Source: Gloeomargaritaceae cyanobacterium C42_A2020_066 (GTDB lineage: Bacteria; Cyanobacteriota; Cyanobacteriia; Gloeomargaritales; Gloeomargaritaceae). From it: DNA of 32,380 nucleotides. Location of the stretch: assembly GCA_015272465.1 (NCBI GenBank), contig JACYLR010000136.1:1-32380 (forward strand). The letters run 5' to 3'. The translations under genes and the position numbers were made by a program. Shown piece after piece: positions 1-7,764 of the stretch (position 1 is its first letter; each line of letters begins with the position of its first letter). Under the pieces are notes generated by a model, which saw nothing but the letters and a program-made list of their open reading frames with translations, was not told the origin of the DNA and did not search any database.

Positions 1-1
1 C

Positions 2-482
2 GTTTCAGTCCCTCAAGAGGGATTCTGGGGCCGGCCGCTCAATTTGACGGCGCTCGGCGGCGAGGCGGTTCTGTTCGTTTCAGTCCCTCAAGAGGGATTC
101 TGGGGCCGGCCGCGCCAGAATTGCTCGAACTGTGGTGCAGTGGTCAAGAAGTGTTTCAGTCCCTCAAGAGGGATTCTGGGGCCGGCCGCTGTTGACTGGT
201 CTGGAGGGCTAGAGCGCTACCCTGGTTTCAGTCCCTCAAGAGGGATTCTGGGGCCGGCCGCCTGACCACTGAATGCTACGTTAATCCCAGTTAGGTTTCA
301 GTCCCTCAAGAGGGATTCTGGGGCCGGCCGCCTGGGTGGAACGTGTTAGGCAATCCGAAACTACTTTTAGAGTTTCAGTCCCTCAAGAGGGATTCTGGGG
401 CCGGCCGCGCGTCCAACTCCCTACCGTACCAAAGCCATAGTCCACGTTTCAGTCCCTCAAGAGGGATTCTGGGGCCGGCCGC
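2..482 (-). CRISPR. CRISPR array, seven identical 37-bp repeats, truncated by the window edge
   Basis: Seven identical 37-bp repeats lie at 2-38, 77-113, 153-189, 225-261, 295-331, 372-408 and 446-482. The six spacers are 38, 39, 35, 33, 40 and 37 bp and unrelated by eye. On the + strand each repeat begins GTTTCAGTCCC, contains the near-palindrome TCCCTCAAGAGGGA and ends with GGGGCCGGCCGC. Read on the minus strand it ends in GGGACTGAAAC, resembling the usual 3' ends (GAAAC/GAAAG) of cyanobacterial repeats. I therefore infer minus-strand transcription, in the same direction as the adjacent effector gene, with the leader near 483-564. The first repeat sits at the window edge, so the array probably continues to the left. 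No repeat is degenerate, so the distal end is not visible. No cas1, cas2 or class 1 genes are in the window. Confidence 0.98.
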
Positions 483-564
483 TGCAGCCTGCCAGAAGCT
501 CTGCACCGTCGGCCTTTCAGACATCAATTTGGCAAAGGTCTCCCGTAGGAGCCTCCCCAAGCCC

Positions 565-2400
565 TCAGTCTGCCTCCGGTGGCGGCGACTCTGGCCCAAA
601 AAGCCCTAATTGTCGAGGTTCAGCGTTTTGGCGAACCCCCCGGGGTTTTCGCCCCCGCTTGGGTTTGCCAGATTTCCCCTCTTGTTGCTCCCCCACAGGG
701 GAGGGGACCCCAGAGTAAATTGCGCCCTGGGTGCCGTCGTGAGCGGCTTCCTGTCTCATCGTCTCCTCTTGGCTTGCGCCGAGGAGCTCGCCCGCTGGCA
801 CGCCTCCAACGGATAGCCGGGTTTCCCCCGCAACAGGCTTTACTGCCCCAACGAAACTGGGGTCAGACGGATCAAATCCGCAGCCATTAGTATAGCTTTT
901 CTGCCATTCAGCCTTGCCAAAGACCACCTGCGCCGCCGCCTGATCCCGATCAGCCCGATAACCACAGTGGGGACAGTGATGTACCCGAACCTTCAGGGCT
1001 TTGGGCACCGACCCGCCGCACCGAGGACACACCTGGGAGTTGTTGCGACTGCTGACCAGATGAAACTCCGCATCCCTGGCCTCCACCTTGGTCTTCAGCA
1101 TTTCTCGGAACTGTCCCCCCGCCACATCCAGCAGGGCCTTATTCAGGCCCGCCTTAGCCCGGCGGTTGTTGCGTTCATAGCCCTTGCCATCGGTTCGCGC
1201 CTTGGGCTTGGGCTTTCTGACCATGTTGCGTATCGTATTCTCCTCAATCGCCACACCCCCATATTCACTCGCAAGGAACGTACTCAACTTGTGGTTAAAG
1301 GCGCGCCGCTGCCGGGACACCTTCTCGTGCAGACGGGCAATCCGCTGCTGCATTTTCTGCCAGTTCTTGGACTTACGCTCGCCATTCTGCTGCCACTTGC
1401 GGCTTGCCTGGCGCTGGAGCCGCCGCAGCTTCTTCTGGCTTTTCTCGTAGTACTTGGGAGGGGTCACCTTGTCGCCTTCATGGCTGGTGATCACCGCCGA
1501 CACCCCAGGATCTAGGGCCACCGCCTGTTCGGGTTTCTTAGGTCGCTTGGGTTTATCTTGAATGGGACAAACAAGCTGGAGGTACCAACCACTGGCCTTT
1601 TTGAGAATACTGGCCTGGGTGGGGTGGCAGGGCAACCGTTCCGCCAAGCCCTTGACCGTGAAAACCAAGCCGAGGGGAAAGCTAATCTGGTCGCCGTGAA
1701 TCTTCACCGTATCCGGTGCCGTCTCCCCTGTTTCTCTGTTGACATATTTACCTGCATTCCCGTTCGTCAAAATCCGTATGTCCCCTCGCCGTCGATAGCG
1801 AGGCCGCCGAACAATCGTTTGCGTAGGGTTTTTATAGGCTTTCCAGGCATACTGTAAATCCTCCATCAGCCCATTGCGAAACCGAGAACACATGGACATC
1901 CAGGGGCCATCTGGCCACGGCCCATTCTTCCCCTGGAGCTTGTTACCCATGACGACCTTCCTGGGGTCTTCGATATGCGGGTACTGGCGAATCTTGCAGT
2001 AGGGCCCCTTGACCACGCCACGGCTGTGTTTGGGCCGGACTATCCCTGAACCGCGCAGCCGAGCCGGTTTCTTGTTGCCCTGGGCCTGCGCTTTGTCTTT
2101 CTTACCTCGCTTCTTTTTCCCTTTAGTTTCCAGGGGAACAGACTCGTCCTGAACTCCCGAACTTGTCTCCCCTTCACTACTGTTTATCGAAGCAGGGGGA
2201 CGGCCCCACTTCAGCCAAACACCTGGTGGCACCCCACAGCTTTTGTGCTTTTCCTGAAGTTGAGCGCGCCACTCCCGCTGCTCGCTTTCCTCCAGCAACG
2301 CCAACCCATAATTCCAAAGCTGAACAAGGCAATGCAGCCAGTCTTCTAGCCGCTCTACTTGAGCCTTATTGGGGTTGAGCTTAAACTCCAGTGTCTTCAC
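565..2400 (-). CDS. TnpB-like / compact Cas12 effector (type V-U, V-U2/C2c8-like)
   Basis: The 611-aa protein has a TnpB/Cas12f-like C-terminal half: RuvC-I Asp297 in ALDPG, RuvC-II Glu386 in VAIEEN, a zinc ribbon with Cys458, Cys461, Cys476 and Cys479, and RuvC-III Asp486 in ADRDQAAA. All three acidic residues expected for DNA cleavage are present. The N-terminal part starts like TnpB (KTLEFKLNPNKAQ) but carries a basic, low-complexity insertion around residues 70-130. A tail of about 115 residues follows RuvC-III, rich in Gly, Pro and Lys. TnpB is usually near 400 aa; this size and the adjacent CRISPR array fit type V-U effectors, and cyanobacterial V-U2 (C2c8) is the closest known class I can name. 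It is not Cas12k, which has an inactivated RuvC and Tn7-like partners. The start is GTG. The stop lies 82 bp from the array. The main alternative is a domesticated transposon TnpB. Confidence 0.8.
   Translation of the reverse strand: MKTLEFKLNPNKAQVERLEDWLHCLVQLWNYGLALLEESEQREWRAQLQEKHKSCGVPPGVWLKWGRPPASINSSEGETSSGVQDESVPLETKGKKKRGKKDKAQAQGNKKPARLRGSGIVRPKHSRGVVKGPYCKIRQYPHIEDPRKVVMGNKLQGKNGPWPDGPWMSMCSRFRNGLMEDLQYAWKAYKNPTQTIVRRPRYRRRGDIRILTNGNAGKYVNRETGETAPDTVKIHGDQISFPLGLVFTVKGLAERLPCHPTQASILKKASGWYLQLVCPIQDKPKRPKKPEQAVALDPGVSAVITSHEGDKVTPPKYYEKSQKKLRRLQRQASRKWQQNGERKSKNWQKMQQRIARLHEKVSRQRRAFNHKLSTFLASEYGGVAIEENTIRNMVRKPKPKARTDGKGYERNNRRAKAGLNKALLDVAGGQFREMLKTKVEARDAEFHLVSSRNNSQVCPRCGGSVPKALKVRVHHCPHCGYRADRDQAAAQVVFGKAEWQKSYTNGCGFDPSDPSFVGAVKPVAGETRLSVGGVPAGELLGASQEETMRQEAAHDGTQGAIYSGVPSPVGEQQEGKSGKPKRGRKPRGVRQNAEPRQLGLFGPESPPPEAD
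640..703 (-). ncRNA. Candidate tracrRNA / omega-RNA-like element with anti-repeat, overlapping the effector 3' end
   Basis: Positions 668-684 on the + strand read CCAGATTTCCCCTCTTG. The minus-strand form of the CRISPR repeat contains CCAGAATCCCTCTTG. They agree in CCAGA and in CCCTCTTG, differing only by one substitution and a 2-nt insertion. The copy is inverted relative to the array repeats, so an RNA made in the same direction as the array could pair with the crRNA, as a tracrRNA anti-repeat does. Two short hairpins flank it: CTCCCC/GGGGAG at 688-703 with a 4-nt loop, and CGGGG/CCCCG at 641-657. The element lies within the last 40 or so codons of the effector gene. TnpB guide RNAs also overlap the tnpB 3' end, which makes this layout plausible. 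The boundaries and the function are inference. Confidence 0.35.
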
Positions 2401-2425
2401 CGTTCAGCCCACCCCTCACCGACCC

Positions 2426-2632
2426 TTAACCCAATAACGCCGACTTGAGGACAATCCCCACCAACGCAATCGACGCGCTCACCGCCAGGCCGGCCGAAAT
2501 CCCCCCCACCCACTTGATCACATCCCAGGTGCGGTCATTCCACTTTTGGGTCTGGGCCAACTCTTCGGCCAATCGGTCGATCTTGTCTGCCAAATCCCGC
2601 AGAGTCGGTTCCCGCTCTGGTACAGATGCCAT
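2426..2632 (-). CDS. Small coiled-coil plus single-pass membrane protein (XhlA-like architecture)
   Basis: This small protein of 68 aa (70 aa if a TTG two codons upstream is used) has a polar, heptad-like N-terminal half (LRDLADKIDRLAEELAQTQ). A WNDRTWDVIKW linker follows, then a C-terminal hydrophobic span (GGISAGLAVSASIALVGIVL). That order resembles XhlA-type phage or bacteriocin membrane proteins and many small cyanobacterial hypothetical proteins. I chose the ATG because a GGGG motif lies about 9 nt upstream. It sits 77 bp downstream of acnB and 25 bp upstream of the type V-like effector, all on the same strand, so it may share a transcript with either. No function can be assigned. A role with the effector is only a positional guess. 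Confidence 0.6.
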   Translation of the reverse strand: MASVPEREPTLRDLADKIDRLAEELAQTQKWNDRTWDVIKWVGGISAGLAVSASIALVGIVLKSALLG

Positions 2633-2709
2633 ACCCAAATCCCCATGATCAACCCAGCTACAGTCCCCAGCTTAACAAAAGCTGACAACAGGGCCTGATT
2701 CTCTGGCGA

Positions 2710-5301
2710 CTAGGCATTGGCAAACAGCGCCTCCACCTCCTGCTTGGGCAACACTCGGCCCTCATCCTCAAACCCCACCATCTGGTCAAAGCTCAAGTAA
2801 CGGTAGAGATCCTGGGCAAACGGATTGATCTTGTCGGACACAATTTCCCGGTACTCCTCCGGCGTGGGCATCCGTCCCAACAGGGCACAGGCCGCTGCCA
2901 GTTCCGCCGACCCCAGATAAACCCGCGCATCTTTACCCATGCGGTTGTTGAAGTTGCGGGTCGAGGTCGAAAACACCGTCGTGCCATCCGCCACCCGCGC
3001 CTGGTTACCCATGCACAGCGAACAGCCCGGCATTTCCAGGCGTGCCCCCGCCGCCGCAAAAATGCTGTAGTAGCCCTCCTTCCGCAACTGCTCCTCATCC
3101 ATACGAGTGGGGGGCGCAATCCACAGCCGCACCTTGGCCTGACCCGCCACCTCCAGCACCTTGGCCGCCGCCCGGTAGTGGCCGATGTTGGTCATGCAGG
3201 AGCCGATAAATACCTCGTCAATACGGTCACCGGCACATTCCGACAGGGTCTTGATGTTATCCGGGTCATTCGGGGCCGCCACCAACGGCTCGGTAATCTG
3301 GTCAAGATTGACCTCCAGAATGTCCGCGTACTCCGCATCGGGGTCGGCTTGGAGGAGACTGGGATTAGCTAACCAGGCTTCCATCTGCCGAATCCGTCGC
3401 AACAGAGTACGGGCGTCCTGGTAGCCCCGGGCCACCATGTTCTTCATCAAGGCAATGTTGGAGCGCAGGTATTCCGCCACCGTATCGGTGCTGAGGGCAA
3501 TGGTGCAGCCTGAACAGGAACGCTCCGCCGTTGCGTCAGTCAGTTCAAACGCCTGCTCCAATTGCAAGTCTGGCAGGCCCTCCATTTCCATCACCCGGCC
3601 GGCGAACAGGTTCTTTTTGTTCTGCTTGGCCAGGGTGAGGCGGCCATCCTGAAGGGCCACATAGGGAATGGCATTGACAATATCCCGCAGCGTAATGCCC
3701 GGTTGCAGGTGGCCCGTAAACCGCACCAGCACCGACTCCGGCATATCAATGGGCATGACCCCAATCGCCGCCGCAAAGGCCACCAGACCGGAGCCACCGG
3801 GGAAGGAAATGCCCAGGGGAAACCGGGTATGGGAATCCCCGCCGGTGCCCACCGTGTCCGGCAAAAGCATTCGGTTCAGCCAGGAGTGAATGATGCCATC
3901 GCCAGGCCGCAGGGCAACGCCACCCCGACTGGCGAAGAAATCGGGCAAGTCCTGATGCACCTTGATGTCCACCGGCTTGGGATAGGCGGACGTGTGGCAG
4001 AAGCTCTGCATCACCAGATCGGCACTGAAACCCAGGCAGGCTAGTTCCTTGAGTTCATCGCGGGTCATGGGGCCAGTGGTGTCCTGGGAACCCACCGTGG
4101 TGATCACAGGTTCACAGGAGGTACCGGGTCGAACCCCCGTCACACCACAGGCGCGACCGACCATCTTCTGCGCCAGGGTGTAGCCCTTGCCCGTATCCAC
4201 CGGGGCTTGGGGCCGGATAAACCCAGGATGGGGCGGCAACCCCAGGGCTTGGCGGGTCTTGTCCGTCAGGCTGCGGCCAATCAGTAGGGGAATCCGACCA
4301 CCGGCACGCACCTCGTCGAGCAGGGTGTCCGGGCGAAGTTGGAAGGTGCTGATCACCCGGCCGGCCGCATCCCGCACTTCCCCCAGGAATGGATGAACCG
4401 TAATGGCCATGCCGGTTTCCAGGCTCTCGACATTACACTCGATGGGTAGCGCCCCGGCATCTTCGGCGGTGTTGAAGAAGATCGGTGCAAGGGTGCCCCC
4501 CAGGATCACCCCGCCCCGCCGCTTGTTGGGTACGTGGGGAATGTCCGCGCCAATGTGCCAGAGCAGGGAGTTGATTGCTGATTTGCGCGAGGAACCCGTT
4601 CCCACCACATCCCCAACAAAGGCAATCGGCCGGCCGGCCTGTTTCAGGTCTGCCAGGGTTTGCAGGGCACCGGGCATGCGGGTTTCCAACATCACCAGGG
4701 CATGGAGGGGAATGTCCGGGCGGGTGGTGGCGTGCACCGCAGGCGAAAAGTCATCGGTATTGATTTCCCCCGGCACCTTGAACACCGTTAGGGACAATAC
4801 CTCGGGCACGGCCGGCCGCTGCTGGAACCAGAGGGCTTCGGCCCAGGCATCCACAACCCGGCGGGCGCGGGGCAGGGTTTCCGATAGGGCATAGATATCG
4901 TGAAACGCATCGTAGACCAGGGTGGTGGTGGCCAAGGCTGTCGCTGCGGCATCGGCGATCACCGGGTCAGCCACCTGGAGCAAGTCCAGCAGTGCCCCGA
5001 CGTTGTAGCCCCCTACCATCGTTCCCAGCAGCGCCACCGCCTCTAGGGGGGTGATCACGGGCGAGGTGATCTCTCCCTTGGCCACCGTCGCCAGGAAACC
5101 GGCCTTGACGTAGGCAGCTTGGTCAACCCCCGGTGGCACACGCTCACTGAGCAGTTGGCGGTGGGTGGCCGCCGCTTCTGGCGAATCCGGGTGCTGCAAC
5201 GCTTCACAGACCAACGCGGTCTGTTCTGCCGTCAAAGGCAGGGGAGGAATCCCCAACTTGGCTCGCTCGGCAACGTGCTGCCAGTATTGTGCCAGGGTCA
5301 T
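2710..5301 (-). CDS. acnB: Aconitate hydratase B (bifunctional aconitase / 2-methylisocitrate dehydratase)
   Basis: Interconverts citrate and isocitrate via cis-aconitate in the cytosolic TCA branch that supplies 2-oxoglutarate for nitrogen assimilation in cyanobacteria. The full-length AcnB architecture is present: N-terminal HEAT-like domain, swivel domain with GTGSSRKSAINSLLW, and a catalytic core. The [4Fe-4S] ligands are the Cys in GSCMTN and the two Cys in GCSLCMGN. Counted from an upstream in-frame ATG at 5313 they fall at 706, 764 and 767, close to the E. coli AcnB spacing (710, 769, 772). I prefer the ATG at 5301 because a GGAGG motif lies 5 nt upstream of it; the ATG at 5313 has no such site. 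The gene is divergent from the TPP enzyme at 5528, separated by about 225 bp. Confidence 0.96.
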   Translation of the reverse strand: MTLAQYWQHVAERAKLGIPPLPLTAEQTALVCEALQHPDSPEAAATHRQLLSERVPPGVDQAAYVKAGFLATVAKGEITSPVITPLEAVALLGTMVGGYNVGALLDLLQVADPVIADAAATALATTTLVYDAFHDIYALSETLPRARRVVDAWAEALWFQQRPAVPEVLSLTVFKVPGEINTDDFSPAVHATTRPDIPLHALVMLETRMPGALQTLADLKQAGRPIAFVGDVVGTGSSRKSAINSLLWHIGADIPHVPNKRRGGVILGGTLAPIFFNTAEDAGALPIECNVESLETGMAITVHPFLGEVRDAAGRVISTFQLRPDTLLDEVRAGGRIPLLIGRSLTDKTRQALGLPPHPGFIRPQAPVDTGKGYTLAQKMVGRACGVTGVRPGTSCEPVITTVGSQDTTGPMTRDELKELACLGFSADLVMQSFCHTSAYPKPVDIKVHQDLPDFFASRGGVALRPGDGIIHSWLNRMLLPDTVGTGGDSHTRFPLGISFPGGSGLVAFAAAIGVMPIDMPESVLVRFTGHLQPGITLRDIVNAIPYVALQDGRLTLAKQNKKNLFAGRVMEMEGLPDLQLEQAFELTDATAERSCSGCTIALSTDTVAEYLRSNIALMKNMVARGYQDARTLLRRIRQMEAWLANPSLLQADPDAEYADILEVNLDQITEPLVAAPNDPDNIKTLSECAGDRIDEVFIGSCMTNIGHYRAAAKVLEVAGQAKVRLWIAPPTRMDEEQLRKEGYYSIFAAAGARLEMPGCSLCMGNQARVADGTTVFSTSTRNFNNRMGKDARVYLGSAELAAACALLGRMPTPEEYREIVSDKINPFAQDLYRYLSFDQMVGFEDEGRVLPKQEVEALFANA
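4628..4639. repeat. Example of the GGCCGGCC iterated palindrome (overlapping double copy)
   Basis: GGCCGGCCGGCC inside acnB. The same octamer occurs at about 45 loci across the window outside the CRISPR array. Other overlapping double copies are near 5557, 6606, 8533, 18808, 19463, 19785 and 29718. It is found in coding regions, where it yields recurrent peptides such as GRPA, AGRP and AAGR, and also between genes. Confidence 0.9.
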
Positions 5302-5527
5302 GGGAACCTCCATACAAGCGAATTGAGGGGCTGGGAAGAGGGGCGCTGCCCATTCTAAAGAGTCTGTCTAACAGTGTGACGTATCTCACCCCACCCTTTG
5401 CCCGGCCGGCCGTTGCCCATACCCTAGGCGTGGTACATCCTGACCGTTAAAATGCAGAGGTTCGGAGCGTTCTTGGGAAGAGTTTGCAGCTCCAGGAATG
5501 CCGCTTGTTGAGGGTTGGTAAGGCATT
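5302..5527. other. Divergent intergenic region between acnB and the TPP enzyme
   Basis: About 225 bp that must hold the promoters of both divergent genes. It contains one GGCCGGCC site near 5402 and an AT-richer stretch (GTTAAAATGC) near 5446. I found no convincing pair of -35/-10 boxes or an operator. Confidence 0.5.
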
Positions 5528-7744
5528 ATGGTGGCAACCGGGTCTGAGGCAACAATCGGCCGGCCGGCCTTTTGCGAAGGCATTCAGTACTTCAGCGAGT
5601 CTTGGCCCGAGTTTGAGCGCTACGGTCAAGTTCCGATTGTTGACCCCGCCACCGGCACGCTCAGATCCGTGACCGATCCGGCTGCCGCCTACCAAACCCT
5701 ACTCACTGCGGATGCCCTGCGGTACCTGATCCTGCAAATGACCGCCAGCAAAGCCTCCGGCCACCCCGGTGGGTTTGCCAGTTGTGCCGAAGCCTTTGCC
5801 GCTCTCTACCTGTTGGGTCACAAGAATTTCCCCACCGAGGTTGGCCACCACGCCCCTGGCTTCTACAGCGCCCTGTTTTTGGATCGCTCACTGGAGCAGA
5901 TGGGCATCCACACGGTGCAAGATTTACGGAATCGGTTTCGGGAGCGGGAGGGGTTGCTGGGCCATCTATCGGGCTACATCCCCGGCGTCCTCTCCCCGGC
6001 CGGCCCCCTCGGGCAGGGTCAGCACTTCGCCATGGCCGGTGCCCTGCTCAATCCGGATCGGCTGTTTCCTTTTACCGTGGGCGACGGTGGCCTCGGTGAA
6101 CCCTACATCACCAGTGCCTTCCTCCATTTCCATACGGCGTTTCCCCAAGTCACCAACTTCCTGCCGGTGCTGGTCTGGAATGGCTACAGCCAGGAACACC
6201 ACGCCATGTGCTCCACCTGGTCTAACCACCGCATGGTCGAGTATTGGCAGGGGAATGGGTTTGAGGAGATTGTCCTGGTCGATGCCAAAACCTTTGATGA
6301 CCAGGATCAGCCCGAACCCTACGTAGATAGCACCAGCTTCTCCTTCGGTCAACGCTTGGTCTTTGCCCAAGCGGTACTCGCCGGTGTCCAGCAAGCCATT
6401 CAAGCGACCCAGGCAGGCAAGCTAACGGTCTTTATCCTCAAGCAACTCAAGGGGGCGGGGGTTCATGCCCGCGGCTCCAAGTCCCACAATCTCTACGCCC
6501 AGCACACATTGGATAACCCGGATGTGGTAGCAGCCCTTCAGGCCCGTGCCCTTCCTCCTGTGGCCTGGGCATTGGTGCGCGCCAACCTGGAGCGCGCCGG
6601 GGGTGGGCCGGCCGGCCGGATTGCGGTCACCGAGTCAGTACGGCCCTTGCCACCCCTGGGTACCCTCAAACTCCAGGAGTTCCCCCTAGGAGACAAGCAG
6701 GTGTCTACCACTGCCATGGGCGAACTGGTGGTGCAGGTGGGCCAAGCCGACCCCGCCTTCCTGGTGAGTAATGCCGATGGTAACGAAGCCTCCGGGATTG
6801 CCAACATCAACCGCGGCCTGAAGATTATTCACCCCACCCCCGACCCCCTCTATTTTCAGCAACCCCAGGGGCAGGTCTACGAACCCCTCAGTGAAGACGC
6901 CTGTGCGGGGCTGGCGGCCGGCCTGGCGCTGTTGGGGGGGCGGAGTCTGTGGTGCTCCTACGAATCCTTTGCCATTAACGGCCTGCCCATCTGGCAAACG
7001 GTCACCCAGGCGATGGCGGAACTGCGGCGGCCTACCCCCTCTACGGTGTGCCTCTACACCGCCGGTGCCTTGGAGCAGGGGCGCAATGGCTGGACGCACC
7101 AGCGGCCGGAAGTGGAAGCCTACTACGCCGCGTTGATGCGTAACGGCAATGTCTATCCCCTCTTCCCCCCCGATGCCAACGTCACCCAAGCGGCCTACGA
7201 GTGGGCCTTGGGTACGTCCAATAAGGGCATCGCTATTTTCGCCAGCAAGACTCCTCTGCCGATCCGTACCACCCTGGAGCAAGCCCGTCAGGGGGTTCAG
7301 GAGGGCGCGATTGTGATTCAGGAGATGCCTGGCACATCCACCGTAGTCTTCGCCGTGGTTGGGGATATGGTGTTGCTGCCGGTAGTGGAGGCGGCCGGCC
7401 GGCTGGCAGAAGCGGGCATCGGAGTTCGGATCGTCTCGGTGGTCAACCCGCGGCGGTTGTGCCGACCCAGCGATGTGGCCTGGGAAACCTGTGCCGAACC
7501 GGATGGGGAGTTTATGTCCGATGCTCGCTTTGAGGAACTCCTGGGAGGAGATGTGCTAATCGGGGTCACCGGCGGCCCGCTGGCGATGCTGGAACCCCTG
7601 ATGCTGCGTGCCACGGCTCCGCGACGGGACTTCCTGGGCTGGCGGCGCGGGGAAACCACGGCTTCGCCGGGAGAGTTGATGGGCTTCAACGGGTTAACGG
7701 GTGAAAGCCTCAGTCAACGAGCCCTCCTCCTGCTTAAGCCCTGA
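5528..7744 (+). CDS. Phosphoketolase/transketolase-like thiamine diphosphate enzyme (Sll0529-like)
   Basis: The 738-aa protein belongs to the transketolase/phosphoketolase superfamily. The N-terminal TPP-binding domain has a transketolase-style SGHPGG (77-82), GPLGQGQ (159-165) and the TPP motif GDGGLGE starting at 185 with Asn218 about 30 residues later. The second half looks like phosphoketolase: LSEDACAG with the likely catalytic Glu, then SYESFAINGLPIW and NGWTHQRPE. From memory, Synechocystis has a second putative phosphoketolase, Sll0529, beside the canonical Slr0453; this protein resembles that lineage. It would act on ketose phosphates (xylulose 5-phosphate or fructose 6-phosphate) in carbon metabolism, but the exact reaction is not settled by sequence. 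Start ATG with AAGG just upstream. It ends 20 bp before the convergent cofG. Confidence 0.7.
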   Translation: MVATGSEATIGRPAFCEGIQYFSESWPEFERYGQVPIVDPATGTLRSVTDPAAAYQTLLTADALRYLILQMTASKASGHPGGFASCAEAFAALYLLGHKNFPTEVGHHAPGFYSALFLDRSLEQMGIHTVQDLRNRFREREGLLGHLSGYIPGVLSPAGPLGQGQHFAMAGALLNPDRLFPFTVGDGGLGEPYITSAFLHFHTAFPQVTNFLPVLVWNGYSQEHHAMCSTWSNHRMVEYWQGNGFEEIVLVDAKTFDDQDQPEPYVDSTSFSFGQRLVFAQAVLAGVQQAIQATQAGKLTVFILKQLKGAGVHARGSKSHNLYAQHTLDNPDVVAALQARALPPVAWALVRANLERAGGGPAGRIAVTESVRPLPPLGTLKLQEFPLGDKQVSTTAMGELVVQVGQADPAFLVSNADGNEASGIANINRGLKIIHPTPDPLYFQQPQGQVYEPLSEDACAGLAAGLALLGGRSLWCSYESFAINGLPIWQTVTQAMAELRRPTPSTVCLYTAGALEQGRNGWTHQRPEVEAYYAALMRNGNVYPLFPPDANVTQAAYEWALGTSNKGIAIFASKTPLPIRTTLEQARQGVQEGAIVIQEMPGTSTVVFAVVGDMVLLPVVEAAGRLAEAGIGVRIVSVVNPRRLCRPSDVAWETCAEPDGEFMSDARFEELLGGDVLIGVTGGPLAMLEPLMLRATAPRRDFLGWRRGETTASPGELMGFNGLTGESLSQRALLLLKP

Positions 7745-7764
7745 TCGCCGTCCTCTGGCACCGT

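Noticed and set aside
2-482. Array transcribed on the + strand
   Set aside because: The minus-strand repeat ends in CTGAAAC like typical cyanobacterial repeats, while the + strand repeat ends in a G+C palindrome. This is an inference, as no leader can be proven.
967-1515. 182-aa + strand reading frame
   Set aside because: It lies wholly antisense to the effector gene and has no recognisable domain; it is a shadow caused by G+C-rich codon bias.
565-2400. Effector as Cas12k of a CRISPR-associated transposon
   Set aside because: The RuvC acidic residues are intact, whereas Cas12k is inactivated, and no tnsB, tnsC or tniQ gene or transposon end is visible.
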